DNA of 64,000 nucleotides, taken from NCBI GenBank assembly GCA_050302475.1, contig JBNLBF010000010.1, positions 1-64,000 on the forward strand, in the 5' to 3' direction. Source of the DNA: NORP23 sp050302475. GTDB lineage: Bacteria; Pseudomonadota; Alphaproteobacteria; Rhodobacterales; Rhodobacteraceae. Of the stretch, positions 8,260 to 16,535 are shown piece by piece. The translations under genes and the position numbers were made by a program. Numbering within the stretch: the first letter of the stretch is position 1; the number at the start of each line of letters is the position of its first letter. Under the pieces are notes generated by a model. That model worked only from the letters and a program-made list of their open reading frames with translations, searched no databases and was not told the DNA's origin.

Positions 8260-9003
8260 TCAGCGCCCCCCGGAAACGTCGAGCGTAGTCCCTGTCACAT
8301 AAGACGCGGCGTCAGATGCCAGCCATAAGACGGCCTCCGCAACCTCGGAAGCGGTACCCGCCCGTTGTACCGGGATCTGGTTGCCCATCTCCTCGGCTCG
8401 GTTAGGTTCGCCGCCTTTACCGTGAAGGGGGGTGTTGATGATTCCCGGGCGCACACCAACGACGCGAACATTCTGGTCAGCCATTTCCTGCGCCAGTCCA
8501 CTGGTCAGCGTGTCCATCGCCCCTTTGCTGGCGGCGTAATCGACATATTGCCCGCCACTGCCCAGCCGGGCCGCGATGGAGGAGATGTTGACGATCACTC
8601 CTCCGTCCCCACCATTCCTTTTGGCCATACGGCGCACAGCTTCCTGCGCAACCATGAACGGACCGATGATGTTGGTGTAGAACATCTTGCGAAGGCGCAT
8701 CTCCTCCATATCTTCGAACCGGGTTCTGGGGGCAACAATCCCGGCATTGTTCACCACCACGGTCGGGTTGCCGTAGTAGGTTTCGAATTCGCGGAAAATT
8801 TTCGACACGTCAGATTTACTGGCGACATCGCCTTGCAACATCACCACGTCGCCATTGTCGTCACGGATGGCCTGTGCGACCTCTTCCGCGCCGCGACGGT
8901 TGGAGCGGTAGCACAAGCCCACCGCATAGCCATCACGAACTGCAAGCCGTGCGACCGCTGCGCCGATCCCTGAACTTGCCCCCGTCACCAGAATCGATTT
9001 CAT
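8260..9003 (-). CDS. SDR family oxidoreductase
   Basis: 247-residue short-chain dehydrogenase. TGASSGIGAAVARLA (residues 7-21) is the Rossmann cofactor loop, NNAG the structural motif, and YAASKGA holds the catalytic Tyr and Lys, with the Ser in NISSIA. The sequence resembles glucose dehydrogenase/YgfF-type SDRs that use NAD(P)H, but the substrate cannot be assigned. Starts at ATG 9003 behind GAGGA. Convergent with the hydrolase gene, which ends 26 bases away. Confidence 0.85.
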   Translation of the reverse strand: MKSILVTGASSGIGAAVARLAVRDGYAVGLCYRSNRRGAEEVAQAIRDDNGDVVMLQGDVASKSDVSKIFREFETYYGNPTVVVNNAGIVAPRTRFEDMEEMRLRKMFYTNIIGPFMVAQEAVRRMAKRNGGDGGVIVNISSIAARLGSGGQYVDYAASKGAMDTLTSGLAQEMADQNVRVVGVRPGIINTPLHGKGGEPNRAEEMGNQIPVQRAGTASEVAEAVLWLASDAASYVTGTTLDVSGGR

Positions 9004-9083
9004 TCCCGTTCCTCAGTCACCGTTTGAAAAGTTACCGGAAAGTAAACGATTTTAGGGTTTGCTTTCAAGAACTTGTTGGATGG

Positions 9084-11642
9084 CTAATCTGCCAGAAGTT
9101 TTCCGACGATTTCGGACGTGTTCCGGGACAGACCTTGCGTATCCCGTATCCTTTCCAGTGCGGCTTTCATCTGCGCCTGCCTATCAGGGCCGTAGCGTCG
9201 CCAGCTTTCAAATACGGTGGATAGGCGCGCCGCAATCTGCGGGTTGACCGGGTCGAGCTTTATCAGCCAATCGGCAATCAGCTCGTATCCTGCACCGCTT
9301 TCGTCGTGAAAACCGGCAGGATTGCCTGCCGCAAACGCCCCGAAAAGCGCACGGAACCGGTTCGGGTTCTTCCAGTCAAAATCGGGATGTTCGCTGAGGC
9401 GCCGGACGGTTTCGACAGCCTGTGCCGGCGGGGCGGCAAAGGCCTGGACCGTGAACCATTTGTCCACAACCAGCGGGTCTTTTTGCCATTTGACGTAAAA
9501 ATCGGCCAGTTCCTTGTCCGCTTCACCCGCCGTCACCAGCTGCGACAGCGCCGACATCTGTTCTGTCATATTGTCGGCTTCAGCATACTGAGACCGCGCA
9601 ATATCCACATGCCCCAGACAGGCCAGCAGATCGAGCGCCTTATTCCCCAGCGCCCGTTTCCCTGCGGCGTCTGCATCCGGAGAATAAGGTCCGTCGACCT
9701 TCATCGCCTGATAAAGCCCTTGAAGATCATCTTTCATATGGGTTGCGATCATGCTGTTCAACGCGTCGCGTGTCTTGCGAATGGCAATCGGATCGGGGGT
9801 GCCGCCATTGGCATAGATGGTGGAGGCGATAACCTCCTCGGACGGTAATGCCAGCGCCAGCGCCCGGAAAGCCGGGTCGAGGCTGTCATCCAACGCCATG
9901 GTACGCATGGCGGACAGGAAAGCCTCGTCCACTTCGTTTGCGCCCTTCAGCATCCGGTCGATCATTTCAAGGGCATAATCCCGCCCCGCTTCCCATTTAT
10001 TAAACGGGTCGGTGTCATGGGCCAGCAGGAAGGCGCGATCTTCGTTGGTTTGCGTGTGGTCCAGATAAACAGGGGCCGAGAAATCGCGCAGGATCGACGG
10101 AATTGGTCTTTCCCGTAGGTTGTCGAAGGCAAAGGTCTGAACCGGTTCGGACAGTTCCAGCACCTGCGTTTCCATTGCTTCGGTTCCATCAGGATAGAGC
10201 AACCCTAAGGCGACAGGGATCAGGCGCGGCTCTTTGTGCGGTTCGCCCGGTGTGGGTTTCGTTTCCTGTGACAGGGTCAGGCGATAGGTTGACCCGTCCC
10301 AATCCTCAGTCACCTTTACATGCGGCGTGCCTGCGCTTGTGTACCAGCGCTTGAACTGCGTGAGGTCTCGGCCTGTTGTGTCCTCGAACACTTTGATCCA
10401 GTCCTCAATCGTGCAAGCCTGTCCGTCATGGCGGTCGAAATAGAGGTCGAGTGCCTCGCGATACTGGTCCGGCCCGACAAGACGGCGGAGCATCCCAACC
10501 ACTTCAGCCCCTTTTTCATAGACGGTGGTGGTGTAGAAATTGTTGATTTCTATATACTTATTCGGGCGCGGCGGGTGCGCCAGTGGTCCGGCATCCTCGG
10601 CGAATTGGCGGCCGCGAAGGGTAATCACATCCTCGATCCTTTTCACGGCGGCGTCGCGCATATCCGATGTAAAATGCTGGTCGCGATAGACGGTCAGACC
10701 TTCTTTTAGGCACAACTGGAACCAGTCGCGACAGGTGATGCGGTTGCCGGTCCAGTTGTGGAAATATTCGTGGGCGATCACCGCCTCGATGCGTTCGAAA
10801 TTCTTGTCCGTCGCGGTTTCGGGACTGGCGAGGACCAGAACGGAGTTGAAGATATTCAGCCCCTTATTCTCCATCGCGCCCATGTTGAAATCACCCACGG
10901 CAACGATGTTGAACAGGTCGAGGTCATATTCGCGGCCATACGCCTCCTCGTCCCATTTCATGGACCGTTGCAGGGCGCCCATGGCGAAATCGCATTTGTC
11001 CTGATCACCGTCGCGGACGTATATGTTCAGATCGACCTTGCGCCCCGACATGGTGGTGAACGTGTCGCTGACCGCAACCAGATCGCCTGCGACCAGCGCA
11101 AACAGGTAGGACGGTTTTGGCCACGGATCATGCCATTCGGCCCAGCCCTCGCCAGACGCGGTCGGGTTGCCGTTGGACAGCAGCACGGGCAGGTCGCTTT
11201 CGATGCGCACGGTGAAGGTGGTCATCACGTCGGGCCGGTCGGGATAGAAGGTGATTTTGCGGAAGCCCTGCGCCTCGCACTGGGTGCAATACATGCCGTT
11301 GGACATGTAAAGACCGTCGAGGGACGTGTTGTTTTCCGGGTCGATTTCGGTTTCGCATTCCCAAGTGAACCGATCCTTCTGGATTTTGTCGGCGGGCAGG
11401 GTCAGCCCTTCGGCATCCGGGGTCAGGGTCAGGGGTTCGCCATCAATTGATGCCGAGATCAGTTTCATATCGTGACCGTCAAGGCGCAGTGACTTTGCGC
11501 CGTCATGGGCCGCGACAAATTCCACCCGCGCCACGACGCGCGTGGTGTTTGGGGCAAGTTTGAAGGTCAGATACACCGACTCGATGGAAAAATCGAGCGG
11601 CGTGTAATCTGAGAGGTGAATGACATTCGACTGGTCGTTCAT
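9084..11642 (-). CDS. pepN: Aminopeptidase N (M1 metallopeptidase)
   Basis: Cytoplasmic zinc aminopeptidase that trims N-terminal residues from peptides. The 852-residue product shows the exopeptidase motif GAMEN (within FNMGAMENKGLNIF) and zinc motif HEYFHNWTGNRIT at about residue 290, followed by the Glu ligand in LKEGLTVYRDQ; the C-terminal half is the helical PepN domain. Start ATG at 11642 has GGAG six bases upstream; an open TTG at 11657 is less likely. The Shine-Dalgarno is buried in a perfect hairpin (separate entry), which may limit translation. Confidence 0.95.
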   Translation of the reverse strand: MNDQSNVIHLSDYTPLDFSIESVYLTFKLAPNTTRVVARVEFVAAHDGAKSLRLDGHDMKLISASIDGEPLTLTPDAEGLTLPADKIQKDRFTWECETEIDPENNTSLDGLYMSNGMYCTQCEAQGFRKITFYPDRPDVMTTFTVRIESDLPVLLSNGNPTASGEGWAEWHDPWPKPSYLFALVAGDLVAVSDTFTTMSGRKVDLNIYVRDGDQDKCDFAMGALQRSMKWDEEAYGREYDLDLFNIVAVGDFNMGAMENKGLNIFNSVLVLASPETATDKNFERIEAVIAHEYFHNWTGNRITCRDWFQLCLKEGLTVYRDQHFTSDMRDAAVKRIEDVITLRGRQFAEDAGPLAHPPRPNKYIEINNFYTTTVYEKGAEVVGMLRRLVGPDQYREALDLYFDRHDGQACTIEDWIKVFEDTTGRDLTQFKRWYTSAGTPHVKVTEDWDGSTYRLTLSQETKPTPGEPHKEPRLIPVALGLLYPDGTEAMETQVLELSEPVQTFAFDNLRERPIPSILRDFSAPVYLDHTQTNEDRAFLLAHDTDPFNKWEAGRDYALEMIDRMLKGANEVDEAFLSAMRTMALDDSLDPAFRALALALPSEEVIASTIYANGGTPDPIAIRKTRDALNSMIATHMKDDLQGLYQAMKVDGPYSPDADAAGKRALGNKALDLLACLGHVDIARSQYAEADNMTEQMSALSQLVTAGEADKELADFYVKWQKDPLVVDKWFTVQAFAAPPAQAVETVRRLSEHPDFDWKNPNRFRALFGAFAAGNPAGFHDESGAGYELIADWLIKLDPVNPQIAARLSTVFESWRRYGPDRQAQMKAALERIRDTQGLSRNTSEIVGKLLAD

Positions 11643-11648
11643 GAAATG

Positions 11649-11675
11649 CTCCGGCAAATTCTGGATTTGCCGGAG
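11649..11675 (-). promoter_or_regulatory. Hairpin enclosing the pepN Shine-Dalgarno
   Basis: Read on the minus strand, CUCCGGCAAAU - loop CCAGA - AUUUGCCGGAG forms a perfect 11-bp stem with a five-base loop. The 3' arm contains the GGAG of pepN (11649-11652) and the 5' arm its exact complement. The start codon follows six bases after the stem. There is no U-run, so it is a poor intrinsic terminator; sequestration of the ribosome site is the simpler reading. Confidence 0.7.
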
Positions 11676-11715
11676 CTAACCATTTTCACGGTCGGGCAGC
11701 AAGGGCAGCGCGACG

Positions 11716-12159
11716 TCAGCGTTTCACAAACGCTTCCAACTTACCAAGCGTTTGCAGACCCAGTTCGATAGCGCCGAACCCTTTGGCGTCCTCGTATTCT
11801 TCGGCGGTGATGAAGACCATCCGCATTGTGACTTTGGTTGTGTCGCCCAGATCGTCAAAATCCACAGTCGCATCAGCATGTTTGGGACCGTTCTCGCCCC
11901 AATGCAGCGTATAGGCGATGTGGCGTTCGGGGTCGTGCGCCGTGATCTTGTGGTGGTTGGGAAAGACCGTGCCGTCCGGCCCAATCATGTCAAACACCCA
12001 CTCGCCCCCTGCACGCAGGTCGATCCGTTCGGTGCGGCAGGTGAACCCATCCGGCCCCCACCATTGCGGCAGGGCATCGGGGTCGGCCCATGCCTGCCAA
12101 ACGACCGAAACGGGGGCGTTGATGACGCGCTCCAGAACCATGGTGCGATCGGCGGTCAT
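11716..12159 (-). CDS. SRPBCC (AHSA1-like) domain protein
   Basis: 147-residue START/Bet v 1-fold protein with the AHSA1-type opening (LERVINAPVSVVWQAWADPDALPQWWGPDGF) and a C-terminal GLQTLGKLEAF helix; the fold forms a hydrophobic pocket. Such proteins commonly follow an ArsR-type repressor, as here, and their ligands are unknown. Its start overlaps the stop of the next SRPBCC gene by four bases. Last gene of the arsR operon. Confidence 0.82.
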   Translation of the reverse strand: MTADRTMVLERVINAPVSVVWQAWADPDALPQWWGPDGFTCRTERIDLRAGGEWVFDMIGPDGTVFPNHHKITAHDPERHIAYTLHWGENGPKHADATVDFDDLGDTTKVTMRMVFITAEEYEDAKGFGAIELGLQTLGKLEAFVKR

Positions 12160-12626
12160 TTCTGCATGCCTTGGATATATTCAACAAGTTGATCCACAAC
12201 TGTTCCCCAGCCGTCATAAAAGCCCATCTGCTTGTGCTGTTCGGCGGTTTCGGCGGTGCGGTGACGTGCGGTGGCGGTGTATCTGGTGTGCCCTTCCGGC
12301 GTGTCCTCCATTTCGATGATCGCGGTCATGAACCCATCGGGATTAGGTTTCCAACCTTCGGTGTAGAAATCGGTGAAGACGAGCTTTTCATTCTCGATAG
12401 CCTCCAAATACACGCCCTGCTGCGGGACCTCGTTCCCCTCCACCACGAAGACGGAATTCGAGCGGCCACCGGGGCGCACGTCGATATCGACGTCCTTGAC
12501 GGTATGAGGCCGCGGGATGAACCAATGCGGGATATGTTCAGCCGAGGTCCAGCATTCCCACACCAGATGGCGGGGTACCGGCAGGATGCGGGTGAAGCTG
12601 AGGTCAGTCTTTGGATCGAGGTCCAT
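12156..12626 (-). CDS. SRPBCC domain protein
   Basis: 156-residue Bet v 1-like protein: FTRILPVPRHLVWECWTSAEHIPHWFIPRP is the characteristic first strand/helix region, and MGFYDGWGTVVDQLVEYI the long C-terminal helix. Paralogue of the downstream protein. It overlaps arsR by 23 bases upstream and the second SRPBCC gene by four bases downstream, so the three are one tightly coupled operon. Substrate or partner unknown. Confidence 0.82.
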   Translation of the reverse strand: MDLDPKTDLSFTRILPVPRHLVWECWTSAEHIPHWFIPRPHTVKDVDIDVRPGGRSNSVFVVEGNEVPQQGVYLEAIENEKLVFTDFYTEGWKPNPDGFMTAIIEMEDTPEGHTRYTATARHRTAETAEQHKQMGFYDGWGTVVDQLVEYIQGMQK

Positions 12627-12963
12627 TTTGTCTCTCTTTCATGAGGTTGATGACGTAATCATCGAAGCGATCAAGCCGGGCGTCCCAGATGTTGCGCTGT
12701 TCGGCCAGCCATCCGTCGATCGGGTTAAGGGCGTCGGGGTGGATCTCGCAGGTGCGAATGCGCCCCGATTTGCGGGTTTTGATCAGGCCGGCAGCCTCCA
12801 GTTTCGCCAGATGCGCGGTGAAGGAGGGCAGCGCCATGTCGTAATGTGCCGCCAGTTGCGTGACGGTTTGTGGCCCGTTGGCCAACTGCGCCATCACGTC
12901 ACGGCGGGTGGCATCACCCAGCGCGGTGAAAATTTTGTCGAGGGAGGAATCATACTTAGCCAT
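12604..12963 (-). CDS. ArsR-family transcriptional repressor
   Basis: 119-residue winged-helix repressor. The DNA-binding part (residues 8-80) reads LDKIFTALGDATRRDVMAQLANGPQTVTQLA then LPSFTAHLAKLEAAGLI; there are no Cys pairs of the metal-binding type. It belongs to the ArsR group that controls adjacent SRPBCC genes. Its start codon lies inside one of two near-identical 20-bp palindromes, pointing to autoregulation. Confidence 0.85.
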   Translation of the reverse strand: MAKYDSSLDKIFTALGDATRRDVMAQLANGPQTVTQLAAHYDMALPSFTAHLAKLEAAGLIKTRKSGRIRTCEIHPDALNPIDGWLAEQRNIWDARLDRFDDYVINLMKERQNGPRSKD

Positions 12964-12973
12964 TCACCTAAGT
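12954..12973. promoter_or_regulatory. Operator-like palindrome 1 at arsR start
   Basis: ACTTAGCCATTCACCTAAGT: six-base arms ACTTAG/CTAAGT around eight bases, spanning the arsR start codon. It matches the site at 13004-13023 at 17 of 20 positions, so both are probably bound by the same protein, most simply the adjacent ArsR repressor. Confidence 0.55.
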
Positions 12974-13003
12974 AATGACAGAATTTTGAGTCTGTAAAGT
13001 ATT

Positions 13004-13023
13004 ATTTAGCCAATCGCCTAAGT
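13004..13023. promoter_or_regulatory. Operator-like palindrome 2 upstream of arsR
   Basis: ATTTAGCCAATCGCCTAAGT has the same arm and spacer layout as the site at 12954 and starts exactly 50 bases from it. It lies between arsR and glcB. Further CCTAG half-sites inside a GGTTGCCTAG direct repeat occur at 13034 and 13052, towards glcB. Confidence 0.5.
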
Positions 13024-13111
13024 TTTCTTTCGCGGTTGCCTAGGTCGGTGTGGTTGCCTAGTGTCATGCTCACGCACGCGCAGCCTGTTCCCGTCGATTA
13101 CGGAGGAATAT

Positions 13112-15271
13112 ATGTCCGATTATGTCACCCGCGCCGGTCTGAAGGTCTCGGCGGAACTTGCCAAGTTTATTGAAACAGAGGCAGCGCCTGAGGCGTATAC
13201 TGCCACTGATGATCTGTGGGAGCTGTTCGCCGGTATTGTCAGTGACCTAACCCCGAAAAACCGCGCCTTGCTGGAAAAGCGGCAGGTTCTGCAGGGACAG
13301 ATCGATGATTGGCATAAGACGCGCAAGGGACAGGAAATAGACCTGACCGAATATAAATCGTTTCTGAGAGAAATCGGATATCTGGTCCCCGAAGGTCCGG
13401 ATTTCGCGGTGGAGACGACCAATATCGACCCGGAAATCGCTGATCTCCCCGGCCCGCAGCTGGTGGTGCCAATTACCAATGCGCGCTATGCGCTGAACGC
13501 CGCGAATGCACGGTGGGGATCACTATATGATGCGCTTTATGGGACGGATGCGCTGGGTGATACGCCGTCTGGCAAAGGGTATGATCCGGACCGTGGCGCG
13601 CGGGTGATTGCTTGGGCGAAGGCGCATCTTGATGAAGTTGCGCCACTTGCCGGTGGCAGTTGGGCGGGTGTGACCTCGCTGGCCGTCAAGGACGGGATGC
13701 TGTTGGTGGAAAACGAGGTTGGCGAGACAGCGCTGACCGATCCCGCGCAATTCGTTGGCTATAATGATACGCCCGCCGCGCAGCCGGGAGAGGTTTTCCT
13801 GAAAGCCAACGGCCTGCATATTGATATCGTGATTGATCCCTCGACTCCGGTTGGCAAAACAGATCCGGCGGGGATATCGGATATGATCCTGGAATCCGCC
13901 GTCTCCGCCATCATGGATTGTGAGGATTCGGTGGCGGCTGTTGATGGGGAGGACAAAACCCTCGCCTATCGCAACTGGCTGGGTCTGATGAAAGGTGACC
14001 TGACCGAGGAAGTCACCAAGGGCGGTAAGACATTCACGCGGTCGCTCAATCAGGATGTCGGGTTTACCGGTGTCGATGGGAAACCAGCGAAGTTGAAAGG
14101 CCGCGCGTTGATGCTTGTCCGCAATGTCGGCCATCTGATGACCAACCCGGCCATTCTGGACGCGGACGGGAACGAAGTTTTCGAAGGGCTGATGGACGCA
14201 ATGTTCACAACGCTTTGTGCGATGCATGATCTGAAACGGACCGAGAATAAGAACTCCATCGCCGGGTCGATTTATGTCGTGAAACCGAAAATGCACGGCC
14301 CCGAAGAAGTCGCCTTCACCGACGAGATTTTCAATCGGGTGGAGGCCGCGCTCGGCCTGCCGCAATATACCGTCAAAATCGGCATCATGGACGAAGAACG
14401 CCGTACGACCGTGAACCTGAAAGAATGTATCCGCGCCGCGAAACATCGGGTGGCGTTTATCAATACGGGCTTCCTGGACCGCACGGGGGATGAGATGCAC
14501 ACCTCGATGGAAGCAGGGCCGATGCTGCGCAAGGGCGACATGAAAACCACGCCATGGATTTCGGCTTACGAGGACTGGAATGTCGACACGGGCCTGGCCT
14601 GTGGTCTATCCGGCAAGGCGCAGATCGGCAAAGGGATGTGGGCGATGCCTGATCTGATGCATGCGATGCTGGAACAGAAAATCGGCCACCCGAAAGCGGG
14701 TGCAAATTGTGCCTGGGTGCCCTCACCCACCGCAGCCACACTGCATGCAACGCATTATCACAACGTGGATGTGATGGCGCGGCAAGGCGAGATTGCCAAA
14801 GGTGGTGCGCGGGCGAAACTGGATGACATCCTGACCATTCCGGTTGCGCGCGGCGTCAACTGGTCTGATGCGGAAATCCGGGAGGAACTGGACAATAACG
14901 CCCAAGGGATCCTCGGCTATGTGGTCCGCTGGATCGACCAAGGGGTTGGCTGTTCCAAGGTGCCGGACATTCACGATGTTGGCCTGATGGAGGATCGCGC
15001 CACCTGCCGTATATCCTCGCAACATATGGCGAACTGGCTGCATCATGGGGTGGTGTCGGACGGCGACGTAAAGGCTGCGTTTGAGCGGATGGCAAAGGTT
15101 GTTGATCAGCAGAATGCTGGCGATCCGCTGTATGAACCGATGGCGCCGGATTATAATGGAATCGCCTACAAGGCGGCGCTTGATTTGGTATTGAAGGGGG
15201 TTCAGCAGCCGTCCGGCTATACCGAGCCGATCCTTCACGCGAGCCGATTGGCGCGCAAGGCCAGCCGATAA
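13112..15271 (+). CDS. glcB: Malate synthase G
   Basis: Condenses glyoxylate with acetyl-CoA to malate. The 719-residue length and the motifs SILDCEDSVAAVDGEDK-like segment (here IMDCEDSVAAVDGEDK), RSLNQDVGF, GIMDEERRTTVNL, INTGFLDRTGDEMHTSMEAG and GANCAWVPSPTAATLH identify the single-chain G isoform. The ATG at 13112 is preferred over a GTG at 13061 because GGAGG precedes it. It provides the second step of glycolate use; glcDEF lie about 16 kb away. The upstream region is shared with the divergent arsR operon. Confidence 0.96.
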   Translation: MSDYVTRAGLKVSAELAKFIETEAAPEAYTATDDLWELFAGIVSDLTPKNRALLEKRQVLQGQIDDWHKTRKGQEIDLTEYKSFLREIGYLVPEGPDFAVETTNIDPEIADLPGPQLVVPITNARYALNAANARWGSLYDALYGTDALGDTPSGKGYDPDRGARVIAWAKAHLDEVAPLAGGSWAGVTSLAVKDGMLLVENEVGETALTDPAQFVGYNDTPAAQPGEVFLKANGLHIDIVIDPSTPVGKTDPAGISDMILESAVSAIMDCEDSVAAVDGEDKTLAYRNWLGLMKGDLTEEVTKGGKTFTRSLNQDVGFTGVDGKPAKLKGRALMLVRNVGHLMTNPAILDADGNEVFEGLMDAMFTTLCAMHDLKRTENKNSIAGSIYVVKPKMHGPEEVAFTDEIFNRVEAALGLPQYTVKIGIMDEERRTTVNLKECIRAAKHRVAFINTGFLDRTGDEMHTSMEAGPMLRKGDMKTTPWISAYEDWNVDTGLACGLSGKAQIGKGMWAMPDLMHAMLEQKIGHPKAGANCAWVPSPTAATLHATHYHNVDVMARQGEIAKGGARAKLDDILTIPVARGVNWSDAEIREELDNNAQGILGYVVRWIDQGVGCSKVPDIHDVGLMEDRATCRISSQHMANWLHHGVVSDGDVKAAFERMAKVVDQQNAGDPLYEPMAPDYNGIAYKAALDLVLKGVQQPSGYTEPILHASRLARKASR

Positions 15272-15308
15272 CTTTTTGTGACGTTGACAAGGCAATAATT
15301 GCCTGACC

Positions 15309-15345
15309 AATCCTCCTGTTTTATCGTTAATAAAACAGGAGGATT
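15309..15345 (+). promoter_or_regulatory. Perfect 16-bp hairpin enclosing a Shine-Dalgarno
   Basis: AATCCTCCTGTTTTAT (15309-15324), loop CGTTA, then ATAAAACAGGAGGATT (15330-15345): a perfect 16-bp inverted repeat. The 3' arm carries AGGAGG (15337-15342), the ribosome site of the gene starting at 15349; the 5' arm holds its exact complement. It follows glcB by 37 bases. No T-run follows, so it does not look like an ordinary terminator. Confidence 0.75.
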
Positions 15346-15348
15346 TGG

Positions 15349-15780
15349 ATGAGTTTTTGGAAAAAACTATTTGGTCGCAAAGATGATAATATGCAGGGTA
15401 TTGATCTTACCGATTTGTTGAATCAGGTCGCTGCTGCGGGCGGCGGTGACAATGCTGAAAGCATTCCCGATAACTGGCACGCGATGATCGTGAATTTTGA
15501 CTATGGGTCAACCGTGCTGGCACCACTGCACGCGCTGGAAGATGAGCTGGAACAAGTCATCAAGGACGCCGATGTCGGCGTATTTGACGGCCATGAAATC
15601 GCCCTCGATGGATCAGACGGGTTTTATTACATGTACGGCCCGGATGCAGATCGGTTGGCCGAAATCGTGCTGCCGGTTCTGAAAGAAAGTGATTTCTGCA
15701 AAGGTGCGCGGGTGACATTGCGATATGGGTCAGTCTTTGACGACGATGCGCAGGAAAAAGAGTTTACGATTGGGACCTGA
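15349..15780 (+). CDS. Hypothetical protein, acidic, 143 aa
   Basis: Not recognised. It begins with a short basic amphipathic stretch (MSFWKKLFGRKD), then an acidic body with LHALEDELEQVIKDADVG, FYYMYGPDADRLAEIVLPVL and a beta-like end (ARVTLRYGSVFDDDAQEKEFTIGT). No signal peptide or membrane segment; probably cytoplasmic, perhaps membrane-peripheral through the N-terminus. The start is fixed by AGGAGG six bases upstream, which is locked in a hairpin. The 3' end overlaps the next gene. Confidence 0.7.
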   Translation: MSFWKKLFGRKDDNMQGIDLTDLLNQVAAAGGGDNAESIPDNWHAMIVNFDYGSTVLAPLHALEDELEQVIKDADVGVFDGHEIALDGSDGFYYMYGPDADRLAEIVLPVLKESDFCKGARVTLRYGSVFDDDAQEKEFTIGT

Positions 15781-16153
15781 TCCCCTGCAGTTTGCTGACG
15801 AATGGGTCGCGGCATGGAACAGCCACGACCTTGACTGCATTCTGGCACACTATTCTGACGATGTGGTTTTCCGATCCCGCAAGGCGGAGCGTCTTGTGGG
15901 GGCGGGCGAGGTTCGCGGCAAGGACATGCTGAGGACCTATTGGGGCAAAGCATTGGATTTGCAGCCGGAGCTGCATTTCACCGTTGAAAAGGTGTTCGGC
16001 GGGGTGGGTATGGTTGTGATATATTACCGCAACCAACGTGGTTACTATGTGGTGGAGGCGTTGCGGTTCGGCCCGGACGGGCTGGTCTATGAGGCCTCGG
16101 CCAGTCAGGAGGTGACGCATGGCAAAGAAATCCCCGAACGTCCCAGAGGATAA
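15746..16153 (+). CDS. NTF2/SnoaL-like domain protein
   Basis: About 135 residues. The pattern FADEWVAAWNSHDLDCILAHYSDDVVFRS is the usual first helix-strand of SnoaL/NTF2-like proteins, a cone-shaped fold used for small-molecule binding or catalysis. Starts are uncertain: ATG at 15746 overlaps the previous gene by 35 bases, and TTG at 15770 is a possible alternative. It overlaps the following gene by another 35 bases, making a compact three-gene run. No specific function can be given. Confidence 0.7.
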   Translation: MRRKKSLRLGPDPLQFADEWVAAWNSHDLDCILAHYSDDVVFRSRKAERLVGAGEVRGKDMLRTYWGKALDLQPELHFTVEKVFGGVGMVVIYYRNQRGYYVVEALRFGPDGLVYEASASQEVTHGKEIPERPRG

Positions 16154-16475
16154 GCTCGCGCTTTATGAGGCGGTGGTCGCCACCCTTCCAGAGGTGGAGC
16201 GCAAAGGGGCGGCAAACCCCTATACCTCCCGCAACGGACATATGTTCAGCTTCATCGATAAAGACGGCGTGATGAGCCTGCGTTTACCCAAAGATGCGCT
16301 GGACGCGTTTCGCGCCGAATATAGAACCGGACCATCCATTCAATATGGCGCAGTGATGCGGGAATATGTCGTGATCCCTGACGCGCTGTTGATGGATACG
16401 GCCCGGCTGACGCTGTATTTCCGGCAAAGCTATGACTATATCGGGACACTAAAGCCGAAACCAACGAAACGCTGA
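16119..16475 (+). CDS. Small protein, TfoX N-terminal/YjbR-like
   Basis: 118-residue soluble protein. The order of short motifs (a helix LYEAVVATLPEVERKGAANPYTSRNGHMFSFID in part, a strand pair, then MSLRLPKDALDAF and a C-terminal LTLYFRQSYDYIGTLKPK) resembles the TfoX N-terminal/MmcQ-YjbR class of small alpha/beta proteins, but the match is by eye. The start ATG lies in the end of the SnoaL-like gene with AGGAGG upstream. Function unknown. Confidence 0.6.
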   Translation: MAKKSPNVPEDKLALYEAVVATLPEVERKGAANPYTSRNGHMFSFIDKDGVMSLRLPKDALDAFRAEYRTGPSIQYGAVMREYVVIPDALLMDTARLTLYFRQSYDYIGTLKPKPTKR

Positions 16476-16535
16476 AACCTGCACCAACTCGTTAGCTGGG
16501 GTAAAGACACCGCAGTCGGTCGGGCGTTACGACCC

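Noticed and set aside
13523..14500. 325-codon open frame antisense to glcB
   Set aside because: It mirrors the malate synthase frame, shows no known domain and has no ribosome site; it is a by-product of codon bias.
15309..15345. Hairpin read as a normal glcB terminator
   Set aside because: No T-run follows on either side, and the stem includes the whole SD of the next gene. It could still reduce read-through, so a mixed role is not excluded.
16518..16534. GGTCG-N7-CGACC between the YjbR-like gene and lldD as a bidirectional terminator
   Set aside because: Only a 5-bp stem and no T-run on either strand; too weak to annotate.
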